Assembly (NCBI GenBank): GCA_030536565.1
Contig: JAUNPT010000023.1
Span: 1 to 20,264, forward strand
DNA from: Eubacteriales bacterium
GTDB taxonomy: Bacteria; Bacillota; Clostridia; Lachnospirales; Lachnospiraceae
Length of the DNA: 20,264 nt
Reading direction: 5' to 3'
The notes beneath the pieces were generated by a model. That model did no database searches, was not told where the DNA came from, and was given only the letters and a program-made list of their open reading frames with translations. Every line of letters starts with the position of its first letter. Within the stretch, counting starts at the first letter, position 1. The position numbers and the translations under genes are program-made. Positions 7,777-14,919 of this stretch are shown one piece after another.

Positions 7777-8736
7777 TTACAGATTTTTTTCAATAACCAC
7801 AGCCTGTGACAACATTTCCTTGTGCCTCTCTACAAACAGCTCCAAGTCATAATTAACTATTCCTATAAGCGGGTCAGAAACCGTCACTGTACCAGCAGAC
7901 ATATCATATCCAGTCAAAACCATACAGTGTTCCTGTGCTATCCAGCGTATTTCTTCTCCATCAACATACCATGCAGCAGTAAGATAAGCCTGTTCCATAT
8001 ACATAGTTGACCACACAACCACCGGAGTCCCTTCTGCTACATAATTAAGCAGCATCGAAAAATCAGAACCGCTTATATTCTTCGCATAATAATCACCGCC
8101 ATTTTGTGATAAATATGAATTGGCTGCTGCAGTAATAGGCCCTGCAAAGCACCCGAAGGAGTTTTCGTCTCTTGGATTCCCTATAAAATAATCTCTAAAG
8201 CTTCCCTCGCCAGGATTACATTTAGGAAGATAGTAATCAGCCATAGTACCCTTGGATACAGGATATCCCAGATGATTCAATACAGTTGTAAGCGCAGTTA
8301 CCTCACAGCCTGTAGGAAGCTGTGGAAGCTGTAACAGAGGTGAAACGTCAAGCCTTGCAGAATTATTAAGCACAGCCCCTTCATTAAAGTACGAATCAGC
8401 ATAAACATATTCTTTTCCTTCGGAAAAGAATGTTTTTCCAGTAAGACTATTAGCTACAAAGTCTTCATTTTTTCCTGCAGAATAAGCGTCAGCTGTTTCA
8501 AACTCTGCAGCATCTTTTGTTTCTTCAATATTTTTTGATGAATTTTCTGCGACTGTTATAGTTTCTGTAGGTTTAACCTCCTCAACTGAAACCACCACAT
8601 TCTTATCTCTGCTCCCAGCATCTGCCTCTTTGCTCAAAAGCACCCACACTACGATAAATATTGTAAGAAGAATTACAGCTATTACAGCAGCCACTGCACC
8701 TCTTTTTCTAGTTTTGTTTACAAGTCGCTTCTTCAA
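7777..8736 (-). CDS. Membrane-anchored C39-like cysteine peptidase
   Basis: 319 residues from a TTG start at 8734-8736, chosen because AGGAGG lies seven bases upstream; no ATG is available nearby. A basic head and hydrophobic segment at about 14-35 give a signal anchor, followed by a low-complexity acidic linker to about residue 105. The catalytic region matches the Peptidase_C39_2 (YvpB-like) family: QLPTGCEVTAL with Cys144, EHCMVLTGYD with His270, and VSDPL with Asp288, so the papain-like triad is complete. Relatives are extracytoplasmic and largely of unknown substrate. Its AGGAGG lies just after the nuclease stop codon, so the two are probably translated from one message. It is the last gene of the three-gene insert in the spoVA locus and is followed by a terminator. 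Confidence 0.85.
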   Translation of the reverse strand: MKKRLVNKTRKRGAVAAVIAVILLTIFIVVWVLLSKEADAGSRDKNVVVSVEEVKPTETITVAENSSKNIEETKDAAEFETADAYSAGKNEDFVANSLTGKTFFSEGKEYVYADSYFNEGAVLNNSARLDVSPLLQLPQLPTGCEVTALTTVLNHLGYPVSKGTMADYYLPKCNPGEGSFRDYFIGNPRDENSFGCFAGPITAAANSYLSQNGGDYYAKNISGSDFSMLLNYVAEGTPVVVWSTMYMEQAYLTAAWYVDGEEIRWIAQEHCMVLTGYDMSAGTVTVSDPLIGIVNYDLELFVERHKEMLSQAVVIEKNL

Positions 8737-8753
8737 TATGTATCCTCCTAAAA

Positions 8754-9503
8754 TCAATTTAAAGACTTGCTTGCTCCCGTTGCATAATCAATTTCTATTC
8801 CCGGTTGAACATTATAGGCATATATACAGAATAAAACTGCCTCACCTCTATCCTCGACAGAGGCTCCCTCCATAATCACACCTGATGCAACCAGATTATC
8901 TCCTTCAAATACAGGTGTAACACGATAAAGCACATGATTTGATGTTTCCTTAATATAATCACCGACCATATTTTCAAATGGCAGCATACCTTCTATATTA
9001 AGATATCTGGTTCCTGTAATCAGATTCTTCCAATTGGCATTCTCCGCAGTTAACTGAAAACCAATAAGATGACACCGGTTATACAGGCTCTTTCCATCTA
9101 CAGAGTCATATTGGACAGAATGCCAGCCAGTAGGTTTTACTGAACTTATAGAACCTCTCTTTTCTGTCGGCATAAGCTCTTTACCAATCTTTGCAACCGC
9201 AGTACCGCATCTTCCAAGATCATCAAGCTCACTGTAGCTTTCAAATACTTCCATACCAAATAGTGATTCGTCAAATTCCGGCTGATTATCATTGAGTGCC
9301 ACATACGGATTACCATTAAACTCAGGTATATTTTCCAGATTATAACTCTCAAGACTGTCCGTCAGCTCAATCTGCGTCTTATCAGACGTATGCTGACCTC
9401 TTAACTGTACTGCACCAGCCCCTGACAGCAAAAGCAGAATAACTGCGATTCCTGCACCAAATCTGTTTCTTCTCTTTCTTAATATATGCTTATAACTTAT
9501 CAT
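8754..9503 (-). CDS. Membrane-anchored or secreted DNA/RNA non-specific endonuclease
   Basis: 249 residues. The N-terminus has a basic run (RKRRNRFG) and a hydrophobic segment at about 16-33, a signal peptide or anchor. The mature part is the beta-beta-alpha-metal nuclease family (NucA/EndA). The general-base motif reads YNRCHLIGFQLT with His145; ITGTRYLN supplies the likely metal-binding Asn169, and PFEN the Glu177. The spacing of these three matches that of known members of the family. It should cut DNA and RNA outside the cytoplasm, either for nutrient use or for DNA uptake. The ATG follows GAAGAAGG with a rather short spacing. It is preceded by the 146-residue protein (16 bases apart) and followed by the C39-like peptidase. 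Confidence 0.88.
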   Translation of the reverse strand: MISYKHILRKRRNRFGAGIAVILLLLSGAGAVQLRGQHTSDKTQIELTDSLESYNLENIPEFNGNPYVALNDNQPEFDESLFGMEVFESYSELDDLGRCGTAVAKIGKELMPTEKRGSISSVKPTGWHSVQYDSVDGKSLYNRCHLIGFQLTAENANWKNLITGTRYLNIEGMLPFENMVGDYIKETSNHVLYRVTPVFEGDNLVASGVIMEGASVEDRGEAVLFCIYAYNVQPGIEIDYATGASKSLN

Positions 9504-9519
9504 TTTCCTTCTTCCATCA

Positions 9520-9960
9520 TCACTTTTGTTTTCTAATGTATATTTCTCTAGTAATCAAATCATGTGATTTTCCGGAAAACTGGCTCGTCTCATTTATAAT
9601 ATACGAAGTCTTTAGAAAAAAAGTTTCTATTTTACAGTCCGCCGGATATATTTTATTCCATCTGTAGAGAATTACTTTTTCTGCCTTTTCAAAAATATCC
9701 TCATTAATTTGTGCTTCGACAAAACAGAAGTCGCTGTCACCACATCTATCCAAAAACATATCGTCAACAATAATCCGATTAGTAAATTTATTTTCCCAAG
9801 AAAAGAGAGCATAGGAATAGGAATTCATATACAGCCTTGAATCCCCCTTCTCATGCTCTATTATATGATAAATATCACTAACCACAGCCGCATCACTCGT
9901 CTGACGCCTGTGATTAAACATTGTTCCAAACTGCTTATCTGCACATACTATAATTATCAT
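9520..9960 (-). CDS. Conserved Clostridia protein of unknown function
   Basis: 146 residues. The ATG at 9958-9960 is used because GAGGAG lies just upstream and the predicted transcript start lies near 9988, after the longer in-frame start at 10023. No signal peptide or membrane segment is seen, so it should be cytoplasmic. The sequence opens with a hydrophobic strand (MIIIVCADKQFG), then FNHRRQTSD, a central stretch with FCFVE, and a highly ordered ILYRWNKIYPAD motif near 97-108, ending in SHDLITREIYIRKQK. From memory this resembles an uncharacterised family common in Clostridia, with N-terminal FNxRRQSxD and C-terminal KITxEVYV-like motifs. No catalytic motif that I can name is present. It heads the three-gene cassette. 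Confidence 0.75.
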   Translation of the reverse strand: MIIIVCADKQFGTMFNHRRQTSDAAVVSDIYHIIEHEKGDSRLYMNSYSYALFSWENKFTNRIIVDDMFLDRCGDSDFCFVEAQINEDIFEKAEKVILYRWNKIYPADCKIETFFLKTSYIINETSQFSGKSHDLITREIYIRKQK

Positions 9961-9994
9961 TAGCTCCTCTTCCCATTTAAGCTTTAGCTTTGCT

Positions 9995-10023
9995 ATTGTA
10001 CCATAGTTTGCAATGCCATGCAA
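9995..10023 (-). promoter_or_regulatory. Internal vegetative-type promoter of the embedded cassette
   Basis: On the minus strand TTGCAT (10018-10023), 17-base spacer, TACAAT (9995-10000) with TGG directly before it, an extended -10. It begins four bases after the spoVAC stop codon. Predicted start near 9988 with a leader of about 28 bases to the next gene. Confidence 0.65.
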
Positions 10024-10027
10024 CCTG

Positions 10028-10510
10028 CTACAGCAGGCCGAAAGCCTTAAATATCACATATATAAGCCCCAGTACCCATGCTGTAAATATTCCATACAGA
10101 ATCACCGGCCCGCCAATCTGGAAAATTCTTGTTCCTATTCCAAATACCTGCCCCTCTTTTTTAAACTCGATTGCCGGTGCCGCAACTCCATTGGCAAAGC
10201 CTGTAATTGGAACAAGGCTTCCAGCACCGCCCCAGGTAGTTATAAGCGGATAAATCCCAAAGCCTGTAAGAATAACACTTATCCCAACAAGTGTAATTGT
10301 AGTCCATAATGCTGCATTATCCTTACTTATTCCATTATTCATATACAGCATATTAACTGCCTGTCCTATACAGCATATAATTCCCCCTGTAATAAATGCT
10401 TTGATGCAATGTATAAGACAGCTTGCCTTAGGTGTTACCTCCTTTACGTATTCATTATACTGCTGATTCCGCTTTTCAATATCCACAATATCACTCTCCA
10501 TTCCAGTCAT
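10028..10510 (-). CDS. spoVAC: Stage V sporulation protein AC
   Basis: 160 residues, close to the usual 150. An N-terminal hydrophilic head of about 35 residues precedes several membrane segments (about 37-58, 67-88, 127-155). The family core TTWGGAGSLVPITGFANGV (88-106) parallels YAGAGASVPLTGFGN in SpoVAE. SpoVAC is a membrane subunit of the dipicolinic acid channel and has been described as mechanosensitive. The start ATG overlaps the spoVAB stop (ATGA) with no separate ribosome site, suggesting translational coupling. The stop is TAG at 10028, after which the cassette promoter begins. Confidence 0.95.
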   Translation of the reverse strand: MTGMESDIVDIEKRNQQYNEYVKEVTPKASCLIHCIKAFITGGIICCIGQAVNMLYMNNGISKDNAALWTTITLVGISVILTGFGIYPLITTWGGAGSLVPITGFANGVAAPAIEFKKEGQVFGIGTRIFQIGGPVILYGIFTAWVLGLIYVIFKAFGLL

Positions 10511-10926
10511 TTATATAACATAAGATAATACACCAAATGTCCCACGCATTTTCCCAAAGCAATTGATAAAATCAGCCAGCCAAGACCAGCTCCAATCCTT
10601 ATTCTCCTTACAAATATAGGAAGGGCCTTAATTGTCTCGGCCAGACATACCGAAAACGTACCTATAAACATTCCTGCTGCCAGACCATATAACACAATTC
10701 CCGGCAGCATTATAACTGATTTAAGAGGAAATGAAATATTAAATATAAATATAATATTTCCTGCAATTGCTCCTCCTATAATCATGTTCTCATACAGATT
10801 AAGATACTTTCTGCTGTCTGTCACCGCCGCAAACCTATTAATCAGCTGGACAAATGATAAAAGTGCAAAAAAACCTGACGCAGTAACTGCTCCGGCACCA
10901 AAGCCAAATAATATTTCCAGTATCAT
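10507..10926 (-). CDS. spoVAB: Stage V sporulation protein AB
   Basis: 139 residues, as expected for this family. It is almost wholly hydrophobic, with four or so membrane segments (about 5-27, 49-64, 68-92 and 112-136) and the glycine-rich starts GFGAGAVTASGFFALLSF and GLAAGMFIGTFSVCLAE. It is an integral membrane part of the SpoVA channel. It overlaps spoVAA upstream and spoVAC downstream by four bases each, so the three are translationally coupled. Confidence 0.93.
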   Translation of the reverse strand: MILEILFGFGAGAVTASGFFALLSFVQLINRFAAVTDSRKYLNLYENMIIGGAIAGNIIFIFNISFPLKSVIMLPGIVLYGLAAGMFIGTFSVCLAETIKALPIFVRRIRIGAGLGWLILSIALGKCVGHLVYYLMLYK

Positions 10927-11543
10927 TTTCTTTCCTTTCCAACTGCGTCACGCCTGTCAATCAAAGCAGCATCTGCATCCTTGTCATACTTGTCCATCTC
11001 CACCTCCAAAGGCGTTGGCTCCTTTGTAAAACGCTTATTTCCAAAATGATTATAGAAAACTATAATACCCAAAGCCAGCCCCACAGCATATGAGATTTCC
11101 AAAAGCATATTCTCTCTGTGGGACTGCAGCCCGAAAATGACGTATATCTTTTCAAATATTTCCTGTGTGCCAACATCATTATTATATGCCATAATTCCAT
11201 ATGCGCTTCCCAAAAATGTTATGAGACACACTGAAGCAATAAGAAGGTACTGTAAGAGCCTTGAGTGTTTTTTCTGCTTAATATAATCCACGACAAAATC
11301 GTTTTCACCCATGTTATTCACTGTGATTCCCGGGTATTCCTTATTAATCAGCTCAATCACCTTCATAACAGAAAAACATATTTTTTCGGACTTAGTCTCT
11401 TTAATATGGATTAGCAGAACAGTCTTTAACTTTGCTGTAACTGCGGCGTCTGTGGAATAAATATAAGCCACGTCTGCAAGCCTTACGTCCCTGTGGTCCA
11501 GCTCTATATTCTGTTTAATCTGCAAATATACTGTTTCATTCAT
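10923..11543 (-). CDS. spoVAA: Stage V sporulation protein AA
   Basis: 206 residues from the ATG at 11541-11543, which follows AAAGGA at suitable spacing; this equals the Bacillus length. A TTG 33 codons upstream is open but has no ribosome site and lies inside the predicted promoter spacing. The N-terminal half is a soluble domain starting MNETVYLQIKQNIEL; two membrane segments lie at about 97-118 and 149-167, with FYNHFGNKRFTKEPTPLEVE after the second, a conserved family ending. It is a SpoVA channel component acting in the forespore membrane. The gap of 123 bases to sigF carries a candidate late-forespore promoter. Confidence 0.93.
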   Translation of the reverse strand: MNETVYLQIKQNIELDHRDVRLADVAYIYSTDAAVTAKLKTVLLIHIKETKSEKICFSVMKVIELINKEYPGITVNNMGENDFVVDYIKQKKHSRLLQYLLIASVCLITFLGSAYGIMAYNNDVGTQEIFEKIYVIFGLQSHRENMLLEISYAVGLALGIIVFYNHFGNKRFTKEPTPLEVEMDKYDKDADAALIDRRDAVGKERK

Positions 11544-11630
11544 GACAATCCTTTCAGCCTGAGGTTTTAATGCGATAAATCTTCCATAAATCAGGATTAA
11601 TATAACAAATGTACTATCTGTCAACAATGA

Positions 11631-11660
11631 GAGTATCTGCAATATAAAATTTTTTATTCA
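11631..11660 (-). promoter_or_regulatory. Candidate sigma-G-type promoter of spoVA
   Basis: On the minus strand TGAATA (11655-11660), 17 bases, GATACTC (11631-11637). This fits the sigma-G pattern (TGAATA-like -35, CATACTA-like -10) with five of seven -10 bases. It overlaps the end of sigF and lies about 90 bases before spoVAA. In Bacillus, spoVA also follows the spoIIA operon and is driven separately by sigma-G. Assignment is by motif only. Confidence 0.5.
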
Positions 11661-11666
11661 GCTTTT

Positions 11667-12395
11667 TTAATCCAGCTGGCGTTTCAGCCTTGCCAGAATC
11701 TTTTTTTCCATACGGGAAACCTGAACCTGCGAAATTCCAAGTGTTTTTGCAATTTCATTCTGGGTCTTCTCATCAAAGTAACGCATGACTATAAGCTTTC
11801 TGTCATTTTCCGGAAGCTTATCCAGCACATCGTGAACCACCAGGGAATCCACAAGTGCGTCATTTTCATTTTTATTTTCTTCAATTTTATCAATCAAAAG
11901 GATTTCACTGCCATCTCCCTGATAAATTGTCTTATACAAAGACTCAACATCGGCTGAGGCCTCGAATGACATAACTATATCGCATACGTCCAGCCCGGTT
12001 TTTTGTGCTACCTCCTCAATTGTCGGCTCCCCTGACTTTTCCTTTCTAAGTTCTTCAATTGCTCTTGCCGATTTCACTGCATTTTCCTTTAGGGTTCTGC
12101 TCACCTTAATCATTCCATCATCGCGTAGAAATCTTTTAATCTCTCCGGCAATCATCGGAACTGCATAAGTTGAAAAACATACATCAAAGGAAACGTCAAA
12201 TTTGTCAATTGCTTTCATAAGCCCAATGCTTCCAATCTGGAATAAATCTTCCTGTTCATATCCCCTTCCTGCAAATCTTTTTACTATGCTCCATACAAGT
12301 CCCATATTCTGAAGAACCAGCTGCTCTCTCGCTTTATCATCTCCACCATGTGCCTTAACTATCAGCTCTTTTGTATGATACATAGTCTCTGCCAT
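11667..12395 (-). CDS. sigF: RNA polymerase sporulation sigma factor F
   Basis: 242 residues, standard length. Region 2 has QEDLFQIGSIGLMKAIDKFD (48-67) and FSTYAVPMIAGEIKRFLRDD (74-93), region 3 covers about 100-160, and region 4.2 has the helix-turn-helix QNEIAKTLGISQVQVSRMEK (212-231). It directs the first forespore-specific transcription and is held inactive by SpoIIAB, encoded just upstream. Its position after spoIIAA-spoIIAB and before spoVA identifies it as sigma-F rather than the similar sigma-G. The start ATG at 12393-12395 follows AGGTG; four bases separate it from the spoIIAB stop. Confidence 0.97.
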   Translation of the reverse strand: MAETMYHTKELIVKAHGGDDKAREQLVLQNMGLVWSIVKRFAGRGYEQEDLFQIGSIGLMKAIDKFDVSFDVCFSTYAVPMIAGEIKRFLRDDGMIKVSRTLKENAVKSARAIEELRKEKSGEPTIEEVAQKTGLDVCDIVMSFEASADVESLYKTIYQGDGSEILLIDKIEENKNENDALVDSLVVHDVLDKLPENDRKLIVMRYFDEKTQNEIAKTLGISQVQVSRMEKKILARLKRQLD

Positions 12396-12399
12396 AGCA

Positions 12400-12840
12400 T
12401 CACACCTGCGCTCCTATTCTTTTTGTCATTGTCACAGTAGTTCCTTTATTCCTTGCTGAATCCACTTTCAAGTCATCCATAAAGGCCTCCATAAAAGAAA
12501 ATCCCATTCCTGAGCGTTCAAGCTCGGGCTTTGTGGTAAACAGCGGCTCCATGGCCCTGTCAATGTTCTCAATCCCCACTCCGTCATCATGAATCTCAAC
12601 CATAAATACACTGCCTGTAATCATGCATTTCATTGTGATTATTCCGCCAGCTCCATTATAGCCATGCACAATACTATTAGTAACCGCCTCCGATACTGCT
12701 GTCTTTACATCTGCAATCTCCTCAACAGTAGGGTCAAGGCCTGTGCAAAAAGCTGCTGCTACGATTCTTGCAAACCCTTCATTTTCTGATTTTGCTTCAA
12801 ATGCCACCTCACAGAAATTATCATACTGATTACTTTTCAT
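12400..12840 (-). CDS. spoIIAB: Anti-sigma-F factor and protein kinase
   Basis: 146 residues. ATG at 12838-12840 is preferred: GGGGG lies eight bases before it, while the in-frame GTG six bases earlier is too close. It has a GHKL ATPase fold: N-box EAVTNSIVHGY (51-61), G1 box DDGVGI (85-90), and lid plus G2 box FTTKPELERSGMGF (101-114). It binds sigma-F when ATP-loaded and phosphorylates SpoIIAA. The gene overlaps the 3' end of spoIIAA by 11 bases, so the two are coupled. Confidence 0.97.
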   Translation of the reverse strand: MKSNQYDNFCEVAFEAKSENEGFARIVAAAFCTGLDPTVEEIADVKTAVSEAVTNSIVHGYNGAGGIITMKCMITGSVFMVEIHDDGVGIENIDRAMEPLFTTKPELERSGMGFSFMEAFMDDLKVDSARNKGTTVTMTKRIGAQV

Positions 12841-13237
12841 TGCCACTGCCCCCTTTTTGATGATTAATTGCCTGATTCAAGCTCTCATATATTCCAACAA
12901 TTTTATGCAGGCCTGAAATCAGAAGAATCCTCTGTATGCTTTCATTAGCTCCAACTATGGATATATCTCCAAAATCCCTGATTTTTTTATATCTGCCCAT
13001 TATAAGACCTATACCTGCACTATCCATAAAATCAATTTTGGAAAAATCAATTATTATTCTGTAAACACCTCTTTTGTCAATAATCCCATCAATCACGCCT
13101 CTCATTTCTTCTGCCAGATGATGATCAAGCTCTGCATTGAGGCTGATAATAAGATTCCCCTTAGAAACCATGTATATGTAATCCATATGCTGCATTTCAT
13201 TTTCTTCATTTGTAAATGTTTTTTCTGTTTTCTCCAT
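12830..13237 (-). CDS. spoIIAA: Anti-sigma-F factor antagonist
   Basis: 135 residues from the ATG at 13235-13237, seven bases after GAGGAG; a GTG 15 bases earlier overlaps that site. STAS domain with NAELDHHLAEEMR (34-46) and the phosphorylated-serine motif FMDSAGIGLIMGRYKKI, target Ser73. Unphosphorylated SpoIIAA frees sigma-F by binding SpoIIAB. The N-terminus is about 18 residues longer than in Bacillus (EKTEKTFTNEENEMQHM), with possible internal starts at two Met codons. Confidence 0.95.
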   Translation of the reverse strand: MEKTEKTFTNEENEMQHMDYIYMVSKGNLIISLNAELDHHLAEEMRGVIDGIIDKRGVYRIIIDFSKIDFMDSAGIGLIMGRYKKIRDFGDISIVGANESIQRILLISGLHKIVGIYESLNQAINHQKGGSGNEK

Positions 13238-13273
13238 TCCTTTACTCCTCACTATTTTTACTCATTAACATGC

Positions 13274-13310
13274 AAAAACCAGTGAAGCAGATCAGCTTCA
13301 CCGGTTTTTT
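13274..13310 (-). terminator. Terminator after the TPR gene, upstream of spoIIAA
   Basis: Arms ACCGGTGAAGC and GCTTCACTGGT (one G-U pair) with a six-base loop, flanked by an A-run and a TTTTT run on the minus strand. It separates the folC-TPR unit from spoIIAA and lies only 37 bases from the spoIIAA start codon. The A-run on the other side would also allow it to work on the plus strand. Confidence 0.8.
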
Positions 13311-13332
13311 CTGTCGTATTTTTTATAATTTG

Positions 13333-14721
13333 TCAGTGTGAATTTACATAATTTCTTGCCTCAGATGCATAGCTGCTTGAAGCGAAATCATTAACGATGT
13401 ACTGGTAGTAAGTCTTGGCCTTGTCTGTCTGATTAAGAGCCACATAGCATTTTGCGGCATAATATATGGCATTGACATTAGTCTTGTCACATTTATATGC
13501 ATTGACAAAATACGTTACTGCAGTGTCAAAGCTTGACTTCCTGTAATCTGCTGTACCTTTATTGTAAAAATCTGCTGCAGCACCTGGCATAACAGCTGTA
13601 GCAAGAGTTGTATATAACGTCTTTGCTTCATCTGTCGGCAGGGCACTTACATCAATATCAACCAGATATCCTGCTGCACCAGTCTTATCATTGGCAATAT
13701 ATGAATTGGCAGCCTGTATGACTGCATTCAAAAGCTTGTTGCTTCCACCTGTTCCACTAACCTGTGACAGCTGCTGTTCTAAGCTTTCCTTTTGTCCTGT
13801 AATATCCTGAAGCTGCTTAGTAATGTTATTAAGCTCCACATTTCCTGATGAAAGCTGTTCACTGTATTCAGTAAGACTTCTGTTATAATCCTCCGTCAGT
13901 CCCTTATATCTTGCAGGCATAACCAAAAACCATATTAAGGCCGCACCAATGACCGCCCCGGCTAATATAGTAATTATTGTGATAGCCCCATTGCTTGGCT
14001 CTTTATAAGATGCTCTTGGTATTATAACATCATTGCCATTAAGCGCTTTTGTATCCGCTTCATAAGCCCGCTTCTTTGGAAGAAAGCTTCCCTGGGAATC
14101 CTTAACAGACGTAATGCTTTCAATCTCTGACAGATACTTAAGTGTAAGGGTGTTGTTTCTGTCAATCTTTTGCACGGCATTAAGGCATTTTTTAGCCCGT
14201 CCATATTCTTTATCCTTAATATAAAGCAGTGCAAGGAGCTGCTGCGCCTTAATTAGTTTAGGATTCTGTGTTATAACCTTCTTAAGCTGTATAACAGCCA
14301 TATCAAAATTCCCCTCTCTGGCATATAAAAGGGACTGGTTATATTTTTTTATCGTGTTGGAAATCATTTCAAATCTATTCTGATTCGACTGGATTTTTTT
14401 AATATATGACCCCGCCGGATTATTATCTGCTTCTATGTTCTTGCTTATCACCCACTGACTGAGGGCTTCCACCACGTCCCCCATCTCACAGAATACAAGC
14501 CCAAGAAGATTTCTTGCTTCTATATTTCTTTTATTAATTGCAATACTTGTCTTAAGACTTTCCACTGCTCCTGACAGATCCCTTACCTTTGCTTTTGCAA
14601 GTCCAAGATTATAATACGCATTGGAAACTCTGGCCGCTTTCCTGTAAACTGAAACGTCCGCACCGCATCTGCCGCAGACGCTGCTGTCTGAAAGTACGCC
14701 TCCACATTTATAACATCTCAT
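13333..14721 (-). CDS. Zinc-ribbon TPR membrane protein
   Basis: 462 residues from the ATG at 14719-14721 (GAGGTG four bases before). It opens with a zinc ribbon, MRCYKCGGVLSDSSVCGRCG, cysteines 3, 6, 16 and 19. TPR-like repeats follow at about 28-105 (SNAYYNLGLAKAKVRDLSGA and NIEARNLLGLVFCEMGDVVE) and about 130-200. A single membrane segment (ITIITILAGAVIGAALIWFL) lies near 245-265, then a coiled-coil stretch to about 325, and a second helical TPR part to the C-terminus with an Ala/Tyr-rich composition. The likely topology is ribbon and first TPR block inside the cell and the second TPR block outside. It resembles uncharacterised Lachnospiraceae proteins; a protein-binding scaffold role is inferred only from the repeats. 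Confidence 0.85.
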   Translation of the reverse strand: MRCYKCGGVLSDSSVCGRCGADVSVYRKAARVSNAYYNLGLAKAKVRDLSGAVESLKTSIAINKRNIEARNLLGLVFCEMGDVVEALSQWVISKNIEADNNPAGSYIKKIQSNQNRFEMISNTIKKYNQSLLYAREGNFDMAVIQLKKVITQNPKLIKAQQLLALLYIKDKEYGRAKKCLNAVQKIDRNNTLTLKYLSEIESITSVKDSQGSFLPKKRAYEADTKALNGNDVIIPRASYKEPSNGAITIITILAGAVIGAALIWFLVMPARYKGLTEDYNRSLTEYSEQLSSGNVELNNITKQLQDITGQKESLEQQLSQVSGTGGSNKLLNAVIQAANSYIANDKTGAAGYLVDIDVSALPTDEAKTLYTTLATAVMPGAAADFYNKGTADYRKSSFDTAVTYFVNAYKCDKTNVNAIYYAAKCYVALNQTDKAKTYYQYIVNDFASSSYASEARNYVNSH

Positions 14722-14744
14722 ATTCCACCTCAATCTAAAAGTTA

Positions 14745-14894
14745 TTACGCCCGCTTTTCTTTTACCACATCTTCCACAAGCTTATTAATCAAGTCTGTAA
14801 TATCAGGCACATCATTGTTATATATGGCATCTTCTGCTTCTTCAACCTCCAGACTTGGCTGGAATTTTTTGATTTCTTCATCAAAATTTATCAT
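14745..14894 (-). CDS. Small acidic protein of unknown function (49 aa)
   Basis: Fifty codons from the ATG at 14892-14894 to TAA at 14745. The predicted protein starts MINFDEEIKKFQPSLEVEEA and ends VVKEKRA. It has 14 acidic and 6 basic residues and an amphipathic second half (DITDLINKLVEDVVKE). GGAGG lies upstream but about 12 bases from the ATG. It sits 25 bases after folC and 23 bases before the TPR gene, on the same strand. I recall similar short proteins next to folC in Lachnospiraceae, which supports a real gene, but I cannot assign a function. Confidence 0.65.
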   Translation of the reverse strand: MINFDEEIKKFQPSLEVEEAEDAIYNNDVPDITDLINKLVEDVVKEKRA

Positions 14895-14919
14895 AATTAG
14901 CTTTTCGCCTCCATACTTT

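Noticed and set aside
11544..11642. Extended spoVAA start from a TTG, adding 33 residues
   Set aside because: No ribosome site. The candidate sigma-G promoter would start transcription downstream of that TTG, and the shorter form matches the known family length.
13320..13365. Sigma-H-like -35 (GCAAGAAAT) near the end of the TPR gene, as a possible spoIIA promoter
   Set aside because: The -10 side matches poorly and the strong terminator at 13274-13310 would lie between it and spoIIAA.
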